Part shown: piece after piece, positions 52,099 to 60,312 of the stretch
Layout: each line of letters opens with the position of its first letter
How positions within the stretch are numbered: position 1 is the first letter of the stretch
Assembly (NCBI GenBank): GCA_024401335.1
Contig: JAKSLH010000004.1
Span: 120,800 to 184,799 of the forward strand
Reading direction: 5' to 3'
Length of the DNA: 64,000 nucleotides
From: Bacteroidales bacterium
GTDB taxonomy: Bacteria; Bacteroidota; Bacteroidia; Bacteroidales; Marinilabiliaceae
The notes under the pieces: generated by a model
What the model was told of the DNA's origin: nothing
Databases searched by the model: none
The model's input: the letters and a program-made list of their open reading frames with translations, nothing else
Position numbers and translations under genes: made by a program

Positions 52099-52710
52099 AT
52101 GCAGAAAAGAGCATACATAGCTATATTGGCGGCGTCACTACTTTGCCTTACCGGCTGTAAGTCGAACACCAATACTATGTCTAGCTCTAAGTTGCCGTCT
52201 AAGACTACATCTAAGAGCGGACAGAGCTCTTTCAAGCAACAGAACCTTACCAAACCTACAGAGACGACAACTGTTTCGAAGAGCGCACACGCCAACAACT
52301 GCAAGAAGCTGGGCGTGTCTCCATCCGACAGCGACAACAAGAAACTCTATAGCGAATGTGCCTCATGGCTTGGAACACCTTATAAATACGGAGGGACATC
52401 TAAGAGCGGAACAGACTGTTCTGGCATGACCTACTCCATTTATAAAGCTGTATATGGCAAAACACTCACGCGACAGTCGGGCGACATGCTGACTAACAAC
52501 TGCAGCAAGATAAACAAGAGCCAGCTGCGCGAGGGCGACCTGGTGTTCTTCAGAACCGACGGCAAGAAATCTAGCACTCCTAACCACGTAGGTATATACC
52601 TCAAGAGCAACAAATTCATACACTCCAGCTCATCAAAGGGTGTTGTCGTCAGTGATCTGACTCAAGACTACTATGTAAAGAACTGGATCTCGGGCGGTAG
52701 AGTCAAATAA
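52099..52710 (+). CDS. NlpC/P60 peptidoglycan endopeptidase lipoprotein
   Basis: A 203-residue lipoprotein. The lipobox LTGC puts the lipid on Cys20. A Ser/Thr/Lys-rich linker (21-80) leads to an NlpC/P60 domain with a full catalytic set: Cys107 in TDCSGM, His163 in PNHVGIYL and His175 in KFIHSS. The enzyme should cleave gamma-glutamyl-diamino acid bonds in peptidoglycan stem peptides. The domain layout (WLGTPYKYGGTSKSGTDCSG) is that of the Spr/YdhO type enzymes. A terminator follows. Confidence 0.93.
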   Translation: MQKRAYIAILAASLLCLTGCKSNTNTMSSSKLPSKTTSKSGQSSFKQQNLTKPTETTTVSKSAHANNCKKLGVSPSDSDNKKLYSECASWLGTPYKYGGTSKSGTDCSGMTYSIYKAVYGKTLTRQSGDMLTNNCSKINKSQLREGDLVFFRTDGKKSSTPNHVGIYLKSNKFIHSSSSKGVVVSDLTQDYYVKNWISGGRVK

Positions 52711-52749
52711 CAATCTGTTATATCAGATATACCCCACCAAAACTTACAG

Positions 52750-52783
52750 GACATCACCAAAACATGGCGATGTCTTTCTTTTT
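52750..52783 (+). terminator. Terminator after the NlpC/P60 gene
   Basis: GACATC (52750-52755) pairs with GATGTC (52769-52774), with partial pairing inside, followed by a T-rich run. Confidence 0.65.
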
Positions 52784-52910
52784 ATACCTAAAACCAACAC
52801 ATTATTTACACTTCAGCATATAACTTAGTTATAAAACACACATAACACAAAATACATAATATTATAATTCGATATATTTTATGTTATTCGACAAATAATT
52901 TGTAATTATA

Positions 52911-52941
52911 TTTGGTATTATAATTATTAACTGTAACTTTG
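52911..52941 (+). promoter_or_regulatory. Promoter of asnB
   Basis: TTTG (52911-52914), 19 bp, TAACTTTG (52934-52941). An exact match to the consensus in a very AT-rich region. Confidence 0.85.
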
Positions 52942-52967
52942 CATCATCAAACAATAAAGAAAGCAAC

Positions 52968-52989
52968 ATGGCGTCCTAGGTGGAGCCAT
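52968..52989 (+). promoter_or_regulatory. Leader hairpin and three-codon ORF before asnB
   Basis: In the about 65-nt leader, ATGGC, TCC, a 5-nt loop, GGA and GCCAT form an 8-bp hairpin with one bulged G. The same bases begin a minimal ORF (ATG GCG TCC TAG). Either could influence translation of asnB. Confidence 0.45.
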
Positions 52990-53013
52990 AAAAACTAACC
53001 AAAATAATACAAC

Positions 53014-54606
53014 ATGTGTGGATTTACCGTTTATACAGGTGGTGTCGCTAAAACAAAGCTCGAAATAGCGCACGAAACATACAGAATTAAGCATCGTGGA
53101 CCTGACAACTCTTATGCAGTGGACTTCCCTCGCGGATGGATGTCATTCCACAGACTAAGCATCATGGATACTTCAGCAGCTGGCAATCAGCCTTTCATCT
53201 ATGAGAATGTTCACCTGACATGTAACGGCGAAATCTATAATAATATCCAGCTTCGCGAGAAGTATTCTGACTTTCCTTTTAAGTCGGGCAGCGACTGCGA
53301 GTCGATTATCCCTCTTTATCTTGCAAAAGGCATAGAAGGCATGGCAAAGGATCTCGACGGAGAGTTTGCCCTTGTAATATACGATAAGAAACTTGACAAA
53401 TTCCTCGCTGCACGTGACCCTATCGGAATTAGAGCCATGTTCTATGGCTATACTGCTGAAGGTGATATCTGCTTCGCCTCTGAGATGAAGTCTCTTCATA
53501 AGTGCTGCAAAAAGGTGATGCCTTTCCCTCCAGGACACTACTATGACGGCGAGACTTTCAAGCCATATATCGACATAGCTGCCGTAGAGAAATATACAGA
53601 CGACTCATACGAGACAATGTATAAGAAGATCAACGAGCTCCTCACAAAGGGCGTTGAGAAGCGCCTTCAGAGCGACGTGCCTGTCGGCTTCCTTCTCTCG
53701 GGTGGTCTCGACTCCTCACTCGTATGCGCCATCGCGGCTCGCTTGCTGAAGAAGCCTATCAAGACATTTGCTATAGGTATCGTCGATGGTCCTATCGATA
53801 CAAAATATGCTAAGATAGTTGCTGACTACCTGCATTCTGACCATACAGAGATACTCTTTACAAAAGACGATATATTCAACTCGCTCCATCACCTCATCTA
53901 CCTCATAGAGACATTCGACATCACAACAATACGTGCATCTATGGGTATGTACCTCATCTGCAAGTATATCCGTGAGAATACCGATGTAAGAGTGCTCCTC
54001 ACTGGCGAGATAAGCGACGAGATGTTCGGATATAAGTACACCGACTTCGCTCCATCTCCAGAGGCATTCCAGGAAGAGGCTGCTAAGCGTGTACGCGAAC
54101 TTTACATGTACGACGTGCTCCGCGCCGACCGATGCATCTCTGGCAACAGCCTCGAGGCTCGCGTTCCATTCGGCGACATTGACTTCGTGAAATATGTGAT
54201 GTCTATCCCACCTGAGCGCAAGATGAACAAGAAGGAGATAACAGGAGGCATGGGTAAATACATACTCCGCAAGGCTTTCGAAGGCGACTATCTCCCAGAA
54301 GAGATCCTTTGGCGCGAAAAGGCTGCATTCTCCGACGCCGTAGGCCACAGCTCGGTAGAATATCTCAAGATGTTTGCTGAGGAGTATTACACAGACGCTG
54401 AATACGAAGAGAAACGTAAGAAATATACACACGTACCACCTATCTCGAAGGAATCACTTCTCTATCGCGAGATCTTCGAGGAACACTTTCCTGGCAGAGC
54501 AGAAACAATCAAGGACTTCTGGATGCCAAACAAGGAATGGGAAAACTGCAACGTCAACGACCCATCGGCACGTGTATTGCCTAACTACGGCAAGAGCGGC
54601 GAATAA
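53014..54606 (+). CDS. asnB: Asparagine synthase, glutamine-hydrolysing
   Basis: A 530-residue enzyme that makes asparagine from aspartate, glutamine and ATP. The N-terminal class II glutamine amidotransferase domain starts with the nucleophile Cys2 (MCGFTVYTGG) and contains RGPDNS and NGEIYNN. The C-terminal synthetase domain has the ATP PP-loop SGGLDSS (229-235), the TGEISDEMFGYKY segment and FGDIDFV. Length is close to the usual 540-555. It has its own promoter with a structured leader, and a strong 13-bp hairpin after the stop acts as its terminator. Asparagine, tRNA charging or an Lrp-type control may be involved, but nothing in the leader proves it. Confidence 0.96.
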   Translation: MCGFTVYTGGVAKTKLEIAHETYRIKHRGPDNSYAVDFPRGWMSFHRLSIMDTSAAGNQPFIYENVHLTCNGEIYNNIQLREKYSDFPFKSGSDCESIIPLYLAKGIEGMAKDLDGEFALVIYDKKLDKFLAARDPIGIRAMFYGYTAEGDICFASEMKSLHKCCKKVMPFPPGHYYDGETFKPYIDIAAVEKYTDDSYETMYKKINELLTKGVEKRLQSDVPVGFLLSGGLDSSLVCAIAARLLKKPIKTFAIGIVDGPIDTKYAKIVADYLHSDHTEILFTKDDIFNSLHHLIYLIETFDITTIRASMGMYLICKYIRENTDVRVLLTGEISDEMFGYKYTDFAPSPEAFQEEAAKRVRELYMYDVLRADRCISGNSLEARVPFGDIDFVKYVMSIPPERKMNKKEITGGMGKYILRKAFEGDYLPEEILWREKAAFSDAVGHSSVEYLKMFAEEYYTDAEYEEKRKKYTHVPPISKESLLYREIFEEHFPGRAETIKDFWMPNKEWENCNVNDPSARVLPNYGKSGE

Positions 54607-54630
54607 TGCCAACATATAATTGAACTATTA

Positions 54631-54677
54631 GATAAAAAGAGAAAGGAGACGAACCATCAAGGCCCGTCTCCTTTCTC
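54631..54677. terminator. Bidirectional terminator between asnB and the HAD gene
   Basis: GAGAAAGGAGACG (54639-54651) pairs with CGTCTCCTTTCTC (54665-54677), 13 perfect pairs. An A-run before it gives a T-tract for the minus-strand HAD gene; on the plus strand the T-tract is weaker. Confidence 0.8.
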
Positions 54678-54695
54678 ATTATGCTACAAAGACAT

Positions 54696-55298
54696 TCACA
54701 TCTTCAAAATCCTCTCCATATCTTCACGATACTGGCGAGCATCGATAAACACAACGGCCTTCATGCCGACCTTGCGGGCTCCGTCGATATTAATAGGCTT
54801 GTCATCGGTAAAGAGACACTCTTCGGGCTTGAGGGAGAACTTGTCACATAAACGCAGATAGATGTTGGCATCAGGCTTGACCATGTGCTCCTCAGAAGAA
54901 ATGACTGCACCGTCGAGTAACCGAAATATATCATACTTGCGCATCACGTCATGAACCTTGCTACACCAGTTGGTCAACCCATAGAGTTTATAACCCCTAC
55001 CCTTCATCTCCTGAAGCAACTGGTACATGCCTGGCACCTCGCCAGTCACAACATCATTAAACCGTTCATAGAAAAGCTGAAAAGGAACAGCTAACGAAGG
55101 ATATTGCTTTTTCATAGATTCTATAAGTTCAATAAAAGGGACATCCTCAGTATCACATTTTCTCATGAAATCATCGGCAATGACAATCTTGATGAATTCT
55201 TCCCTATCTCTGTCGTTGGTAAAAAACTCATTTATCACAAGAGAAAAATTATAATCGACAAGCACCTTGCCGAAATCGAAAATCAAATTCTTTATCAT
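54696..55298 (-). CDS. HAD-family hydrolase, YihX-like
   Basis: A 200-residue HAD-fold phosphatase. Motif 1 reads FDFGKVLVD (nucleophile Asp8), with Gly where many HAD enzymes have a second Asp, as in YihX-type sugar phosphatases. The helical cap follows (about 15-85). Motif 2 is LTNWC, motif 3 Lys in MVKPDANIY and motif 4 FTDDKPINIDGARKVG. The substrate is probably a small phosphorylated sugar, but this is inference. It is transcribed alone and shares a terminator with asnB. Confidence 0.88.
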   Translation of the reverse strand: MIKNLIFDFGKVLVDYNFSLVINEFFTNDRDREEFIKIVIADDFMRKCDTEDVPFIELIESMKKQYPSLAVPFQLFYERFNDVVTGEVPGMYQLLQEMKGRGYKLYGLTNWCSKVHDVMRKYDIFRLLDGAVISSEEHMVKPDANIYLRLCDKFSLKPEECLFTDDKPINIDGARKVGMKAVVFIDARQYREDMERILKM

Positions 55299-55416
55299 TG
55301 GACTAGGCTATTATATATACCGGAAATATATCATCATATAATCAAGACGCAATATAGTGAAAAATCAAGAAACAATAAATCGACAAAGGCCGTAAACAAA
55401 GGAAAACATTATGACT

Positions 55417-56331
55417 ATGAAAAGATTCACACTATACATGATGCTCCTGGCATTCGGATCAGCATACGCACAGGATAAGGTTGTAAAAGCTAGCGGCGAC
55501 ACCATAGACGTGAAAGTCACCAAGATAGATGACACAAGTATCTTCTATAAGTTCGACGGCGAAGACCTTGAATATCAGATAGCCAAAGACAATGTGAGCG
55601 AAATCACGTTTCAGAGCGGACGCAAAGAGACCTATTCATCGACCATAGCCACTAAGAAACAAAGCAACATAGAAGAGAAAGCCGAGGAGACTGTCATCAA
55701 CAATGTCTTTAGTGTAGAGAACCGCGACATGGCTGTTGACAACAAGATTTTCATCTATAATCTCACAGGCAAAGAGCTTCAGATATCGGTGCACGGAACA
55801 AACTACAGGACCGGTTACCCGGACATGATCGACCACACCACATTATCGAATAAGCAAGATAAGAAGAGACTAGCCTCAAAAGTCAAGAGAGGTCATCTCG
55901 ACCACTACACAAGCTTCACATTCACAATAGATAGTGGCAGACAGAAGAAGTTCTTTAGTACTATTGTCGACAACGACCTATTCGTCTATGTATGGGAGGC
56001 TGAATACATTTACGATTTGCCACTTGATGGTATAGCTAATTACGGCATAACTGTAGAGAACACTAGCAAGAGGCCATTGTTCTTCAGAATCAACGCTATA
56101 GACGAAAACGACCATATAATATTGAGCAAAGAGACAAACGGTTTATATCTCATAAATCCAACATGGAACAAGACTTTCCCTATAAAGGGAGAATTTTTCA
56201 AAGTGCAGATCATGACATTCCAGCCATTTGTAATAGAATCGTCAATAGACCCATGGAGTCGATGCAAGATCAAGGCTTGCGACGAGCCTGAAACAAAAGA
56301 AGAAGTGGTAAAAGAAGAACCACAAGAATAG
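55417..56331 (+). CDS. Secreted protein, unknown function
   Basis: A 304-residue exported protein with signal peptide (1-19, ending AYAQ); ATG 55411 would add two residues and is equally possible. The first mature part (about 20-75) follows a pattern common in Bacteroidales exported proteins, 'VVKASGDTIDVKVTKIDDTSIFYKFDGEDLEYQI....V.EI.F..GR'. The rest is beta-rich and without a recognisable family; the C-terminus is an acidic tail (ETKEEVVKEEPQE). It has no T9SS sorting domain. Transcribed alone. A hairpin at 56359-56392 lies 27 bp after the stop. Confidence 0.7.
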   Translation: MKRFTLYMMLLAFGSAYAQDKVVKASGDTIDVKVTKIDDTSIFYKFDGEDLEYQIAKDNVSEITFQSGRKETYSSTIATKKQSNIEEKAEETVINNVFSVENRDMAVDNKIFIYNLTGKELQISVHGTNYRTGYPDMIDHTTLSNKQDKKRLASKVKRGHLDHYTSFTFTIDSGRQKKFFSTIVDNDLFVYVWEAEYIYDLPLDGIANYGITVENTSKRPLFFRINAIDENDHIILSKETNGLYLINPTWNKTFPIKGEFFKVQIMTFQPFVIESSIDPWSRCKIKACDEPETKEEVVKEEPQE

Positions 56332-56358
56332 GCTTCCCTGACATCACAATACATACGA

Positions 56359-56392
56359 AAACGGCTGTCCGACCTTTGTCAGGCAGCCGTTT
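56359..56392. terminator. Putative terminator hairpin
   Basis: AAACGGCTG (56359-56367) pairs with CAGCCGTTT (56384-56392), with further inner pairing. There is no run of T afterwards, so this is a possible rather than a proven terminator. Confidence 0.45.
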
Positions 56393-56485
56393 GGCGCGTT
56401 CCAAAATATTGAAGAGAGGACATCACGTCTCCTGCTCCAAGCAAATAAGATAACGATATATATAAATGAGGTGTCTATTGTTTGA

Positions 56486-56878
56486 TTATATATTTATGAC
56501 ATCGGTTTTCCATAAACCATGTATGTTGCAGTATGCGTAGGCGGCGATTGGCGTCCCTAGACAGCAGAACGTTGCACAAGGCTCTTCTGTCGGCTCAAGG
56601 AAATGAATGCGGCCACCATGCGCGGTCTGCAGATACAAGAATTCAATATGATGGTTCGGCAACGAAGGATGCATCTTGGTACCTACTGCTACCTTGACAT
56701 TATATACATCTACACGGATAACCACTGGGAGATGCGACTCCTGTCCGTTGGCTTCCTCTTGGGTATGAGGTGCCAGCTCCTCCATTGTCCGACCGCAGCA
56801 TGAGGGTGCCACACCGCTATCGACCATCTTCATCACCACATTGCCACATACGGGGCAGAAATAAAATTTTGTAGCCAT
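56486..56878 (-). CDS. dfx: Desulfoferrodoxin (superoxide reductase, class with desulforedoxin domain)
   Basis: A 130-residue protein that reduces superoxide to hydrogen peroxide without making oxygen. The N-terminal desulforedoxin-like domain has Cys8, Cys11, Cys27 and Cys28 (CPVC...CC) for centre I. The catalytic centre II ligands are His49, His70, His76 (or 77), Cys117 and His120 (ESHLPVVI, MHPSLPNHH, YCNIHGLW), which match the pattern of classical desulfoferrodoxin almost position for position. ATG 56878 is chosen because a full promoter lies 27 bp upstream; an in-frame start at 56935 would lie inside that promoter. It helps an anaerobe survive brief oxygen. A LysR-family gene lies just upstream on the same strand. 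Confidence 0.9.
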   Translation of the reverse strand: MATKFYFCPVCGNVVMKMVDSGVAPSCCGRTMEELAPHTQEEANGQESHLPVVIRVDVYNVKVAVGTKMHPSLPNHHIEFLYLQTAHGGRIHFLEPTEEPCATFCCLGTPIAAYAYCNIHGLWKTDVINI

Positions 56879-56904
56879 ATCAGTATCGTTTATTGTTGAT
56901 ATGA

Positions 56905-56935
56905 CAAAGCTACAGCATGACACACGGCATAGCAA
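56905..56935 (-). promoter_or_regulatory. Promoter of dfx
   Basis: On the minus strand TTG (56935-56933), 20 bp, TAGCTTTG (56912-56905); the predicted leader is about 20 nt. Confidence 0.8.
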
Positions 56936-56982
56936 CCGTCTGTCATTAAAGGTTCTGTTGCCTGTTATAAGTAGAAATTATA

Positions 56983-57888
56983 TCAAGGCATAGACAGTAG
57001 CATCTTGGCCTTGGGAACAGCTACGTCACGGAACATCTGCAGGAGCCGTTCTGCCGCACGTTTGCGGTAGGTGTCGCCAGCGAAAAACACATACGACTTT
57101 ATAGGTTGTGCCAGTTCCTTGACGTCAATAGCTTTCAGATGCTGGCGACCGATAATGGACTGGGCTGTCATGACTGATACCATATCGGTGTCCTGGAGCA
57201 GATTGAGTATGGCATTCATATCATTGACCCTGACCGCTACATTGAGCTTGCCTGTATCAACACCTATAAAATGCTCTAAACCATTGCGCTCTTTCACATC
57301 TGGCTCGGGCAAGACGAGCTGCTGCTGACGCAGATCGTCAAACGAGAGTATTGTCCTACTGGCAAGCGGATGCGTAGAACGCATTATAGCGCATAGCTTA
57401 TAATCGAGGAGATATTCGTAGTCAAGACCATCGGCACCGCTCTCTGGCATGACGGAGAAAACCATGTCTAGTTCATGATTGCGAAGCTTGTGAAACAGAT
57501 CATCGATAGTGGAATAGCACACACTGGTCTCTATACCGCCGTTGGCCTTTAGAAACTCAATGCCTGTCTCTCTAATGAATGCCTCATGAGAGGCTGTCAG
57601 CCCGATATTGAGACGGCCACAACGCATGCCATTGATGTCATCCATGCGTGACTTACACTCCTCGAAAGAGACAACGGCACGCCTAGCAATAGGTAGCAGC
57701 TTCTCACCACTTTCCGTGAGAATAACATTATGGGTAGTTCGAACAAAAAGAACTGCGCCTATCTCGTCCTCCAGAGCACGTATCTGTTGCGACAGGGCAC
57801 TCTGCGATAGGTAATGACGACGTGCCGCCTCAGAGAAACTTAATGTCTCTGCAACACTGATAAAGTATCTTAACTGCCTTATATCCAT
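56983..57888 (-). CDS. LysR-family transcription regulator
   Basis: A 301-residue LysR regulator. The winged helix-turn-helix covers MDIRQLRYFISVAETLSFSEAARR and LSQSALSQQIRALEDE at the N-terminus, followed by the linker helix and a two-lobed effector domain (about 90-300; GRLNIGLTAS, DLFHKLRNHELDMVFS). Cysteines at the exact OxyR redox positions are not evident, so a peroxide-sensing role is only suggested by the dfx gene next to it. ATG 57888 is preferred over 57909, which lies in the promoter box. Divergent from the YwqK-like gene region. Confidence 0.9.
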   Translation of the reverse strand: MDIRQLRYFISVAETLSFSEAARRHYLSQSALSQQIRALEDEIGAVLFVRTTHNVILTESGEKLLPIARRAVVSFEECKSRMDDINGMRCGRLNIGLTASHEAFIRETGIEFLKANGGIETSVCYSTIDDLFHKLRNHELDMVFSVMPESGADGLDYEYLLDYKLCAIMRSTHPLASRTILSFDDLRQQQLVLPEPDVKERNGLEHFIGVDTGKLNVAVRVNDMNAILNLLQDTDMVSVMTAQSIIGRQHLKAIDVKELAQPIKSYVFFAGDTYRKRAAERLLQMFRDVAVPKAKMLLSMP

Positions 57889-57908
57889 GACAAAACTGAT
57901 TTTTCTCA

Positions 57909-57916
57909 CAAATATA
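57909..57916 (-). promoter_or_regulatory. -7 box of the LysR gene
   Basis: On the minus strand TATATTTG, 20 bp before the ATG; -33 not clear. Confidence 0.5.
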
Positions 57917-58026
57917 AGAACAAAACATATCCGTTATCTCCTCAATCACAACAAATGCTCGATAACGAAACAATGGATAGAGAATGAGACTCGTCTGATT
58001 TTATATCAGAGTGGCATAGTTTATGC

Positions 58027-58056
58027 TTGGCTTATTGACGTTAATCATTATCTTTG
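58027..58056 (+). promoter_or_regulatory. Promoter of the YwqK-like gene
   Basis: TTG (58027-58029), 19 bp, TATCTTTG (58049-58056), leaving a leader of about 12 nt to ATG 58076. It excludes the longer upstream start at 57887. Confidence 0.8.
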
Positions 58057-58075
58057 CCACATAATTTCAAAAGAG

Positions 58076-58972
58076 ATGAAAAGACTAATTACAATAATAG
58101 CCCTGACGTTATCCGTCAACGCAATGGCACAGCTTGACGTCTTTGGCAATATGGCGCCTAAAGACTTGAAGAGCAAGAAGACAGAGACTGTAAAACCTGC
58201 TGTCAACAAACCCGACAAGCCTAACAAGACCGACGCACAAGGACGCAAGCAGGGCGAATGGGCTAAGAAATACGAGAACGGCCAGTACATATATGTGGCT
58301 ACTTTTAAAGACGACAAGCCAGTAGGCACCGTTACACGCTACAACGAGAACGGCAAGAAGTCGTCGGAACTTACCTATGGAGCGAACGGACGCGTGGATG
58401 CCATATATTACCACGACAATGGACGTATAGCATCAAAGGGTACATATATCAACAAGATACGCGTTGGAGAGTGGAGCTACTACGATGAAGAAAAGAGAAT
58501 AGTGGCTAAAGAGAACTACAAGAACGGAAAGCTCAACGGCACAATATTCACTTACTACGAGAACGGCCAGGTATCTGACGAGTCGAACTATACCGACGGT
58601 GTGCTCAACGGACCATGGATACAGTATTTCCAGAACGGCAGACGACGTCTTGACGCGCGTTATGTCAACGGAGTGCTCAATGGACGATATAGGTTCTGGG
58701 ACGACAGTGGTAGCCTGAGCGTCGACGGCCAGTATAACATGGGTGTACAGATAGGCGACTGGAAGATATACGAAGACGAAGAGGCTAAGACCTACTTTGT
58801 CATGGAGTATGACAATAAAGGTTCACTCCTTAACGAGGAGGAGGTGCAACGAAGAATGTCAAGTAAGCTCGAGATGCACGAGAAGACACGTCAAAACATT
58901 GTCGACCCAGAAGATTTCGTGACACATCCAGAAGACTACAATCCAAACATGCAGAATTTCCTGTATTATTGA
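58076..58972 (+). CDS. Secreted YwqK-like (MORN-type) repeat protein
   Basis: A 298-residue exported protein with signal peptide (1-19, ending AMAQ). From about residue 50 it has seven or so repeats of 20-24 residues with the pattern 'G.W..YY.NG........Y..G..NG.....Y..NG' (EWAKKYENGQYIYVATFKDD; GEWSYYDEEKRIVAKENYKN; GPWIQYFQNGRRRLDARYVN). These are the same repeats as in 'YwqK family antitoxin' annotations, but there is no toxin gene beside it, and the signal peptide argues for an envelope role. Its stop overlaps the convergent xseA gene by 7 bp. Confidence 0.82.
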   Translation: MKRLITIIALTLSVNAMAQLDVFGNMAPKDLKSKKTETVKPAVNKPDKPNKTDAQGRKQGEWAKKYENGQYIYVATFKDDKPVGTVTRYNENGKKSSELTYGANGRVDAIYYHDNGRIASKGTYINKIRVGEWSYYDEEKRIVAKENYKNGKLNGTIFTYYENGQVSDESNYTDGVLNGPWIQYFQNGRRRLDARYVNGVLNGRYRFWDDSGSLSVDGQYNMGVQIGDWKIYEDEEAKTYFVMEYDNKGSLLNEEEVQRRMSSKLEMHEKTRQNIVDPEDFVTHPEDYNPNMQNFLYY

Positions 58973-60192
58973 ACAACAGATACGATCTTACCATCGGATG
59001 TCAGTGTAACGAGCTTAGCTCCACTCTTGGCATCCGATGCTTTTTTCACCCTATGGCCATCGGCAGATGTCAAGGTATAACCTTTCTTTAGTAGGTTTGA
59101 CGGATTAAGAGCCAGAAGTACTTCGTTCAGACGTTCTACTCGTTGCTGCTCCTTGATGACGGCATTTGCAGATATCTGTTTTAACTCGAAGTGCAACTTG
59201 TCAAGATCAAGCGCCAGTCGGTTTATCATCGTCTGTGAGGCCATATTGAGATATGAGGCCAGCTGCTCTATTCGCTGTATATTTGCGTCAACCCTACCAA
59301 CTGACAAGTCAAGTACTTGCTGATTGAGCTGTTCAATAGATGCCAATAAGACGGTGTTATGATCAATGAGGAATCCGGCAACGGCCGTAGGGGTCTTCAT
59401 CTGCGTATGAGCTACAATATCGGCTACCGACGTATCACGGTCGTGGCCGATGCCTGTAACGACGGGCACGGGGAACTGTGCTATGTTGGAAGCCAGATCG
59501 TAATCATCGAAGCAGAGAAGGTCAGCACGGCTGCCACCACCTCGTATGATGACGACAACATCAGGAAGGTCTTCTTCGGCGGCAATCGACTCTAGGGCTG
59601 AGATTATGCTTTGAGGGGCCTCACGTCCTTGTACAAGAGCTGAATAGAGCTTTATGTTATACTTTAAGCCAAACTGGTTGCTGAGGAGCTGATTGCAGAA
59701 GTCACCATAGCCGGCTGCAGTCTCGGATGAGATGACGGCTACATCCTGAATAGCTGTCGGCAATTCGAGCTGTTTGTTCATGTCAATGACACCGTCCTCC
59801 TCAAGTTTCTGTATTGTGGCGCGACGCTGCTTCTCAAGATCACCTAGTGTATAATCAGGATTGATGGCTGTTATAGTGCCGCTCATGCCATAGAGCTCGT
59901 GATAGTTTATCGTGGCATAGACCATGATCTTCATACCGGCAGCAAGTTCATGACCTGTTTCGGCACGGAACTTAGCAAGGACTTCACGAGCTACGTTGGC
60001 CCACATGTTGAATTTGAGTCTTGCTACGATATCACCTGTTATTTCTGACTTCTCGACACATTCGATATAGCAATGCCTGTTGAAACTTACGGAATGTATT
60101 TCGGCCACTACCCACACACGAATATCCGCATCGCTGATAAGATCACGAATATAAGTCGATAGTTGACTGAGTGTCACGGCATCTTGTTGCAT
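58966..60192 (-). CDS. xseA: Exodeoxyribonuclease VII, large subunit
   Basis: A 408-residue nuclease subunit that with XseB degrades single-stranded DNA. The N-terminal OB-fold (1-100; VWVVAEIHSVSFNRHCYIECVE) is followed by the catalytic domain with PTAIQDVAVISSETAAGYGDF, VVIIRGGGSRADLLCFDDYDLA and VVTGIGHDRDTSVADIVAH. A coiled-coil and C-terminal region complete it. ATG 60192 gives the family N-terminus; the frame extends upstream to 60276 but that stretch covers a terminator. The small subunit gene xseB usually sits directly downstream; here the next gene on that side is convergent, so xseB must be elsewhere. Confidence 0.93.
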   Translation of the reverse strand: MQQDAVTLSQLSTYIRDLISDADIRVWVVAEIHSVSFNRHCYIECVEKSEITGDIVARLKFNMWANVAREVLAKFRAETGHELAAGMKIMVYATINYHELYGMSGTITAINPDYTLGDLEKQRRATIQKLEEDGVIDMNKQLELPTAIQDVAVISSETAAGYGDFCNQLLSNQFGLKYNIKLYSALVQGREAPQSIISALESIAAEEDLPDVVVIIRGGGSRADLLCFDDYDLASNIAQFPVPVVTGIGHDRDTSVADIVAHTQMKTPTAVAGFLIDHNTVLLASIEQLNQQVLDLSVGRVDANIQRIEQLASYLNMASQTMINRLALDLDKLHFELKQISANAVIKEQQRVERLNEVLLALNPSNLLKKGYTLTSADGHRVKKASDAKSGAKLVTLTSDGKIVSVVQ

Positions 60193-60234
60193 AACGTAGA
60201 GTTTTATGTGGCTAAAATATCTATTTTTCGTCAG

Positions 60235-60271
60235 AAATAAAAATCCGCCAACTGCAGAAACAATTGGCGGA
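60235..60271 (-). terminator. Terminator of the FadL-like gene
   Basis: On the minus strand TCCGCCAA and TTGGCGGA (60271-60244) form the stem and TTTTTATTT follows. It separates the porin gene from xseA. Confidence 0.85.
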
Positions 60272-60312
60272 CACACACTGCTGAAAAACAGCTATAATAT
60301 ACAGCTATAGTT

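Noticed and set aside
58076-58972. YwqK-like protein as antitoxin of a toxin-antitoxin pair
   Set aside because: The name comes from automatic annotation of the repeat family. There is no toxin gene beside it and it has a signal peptide.
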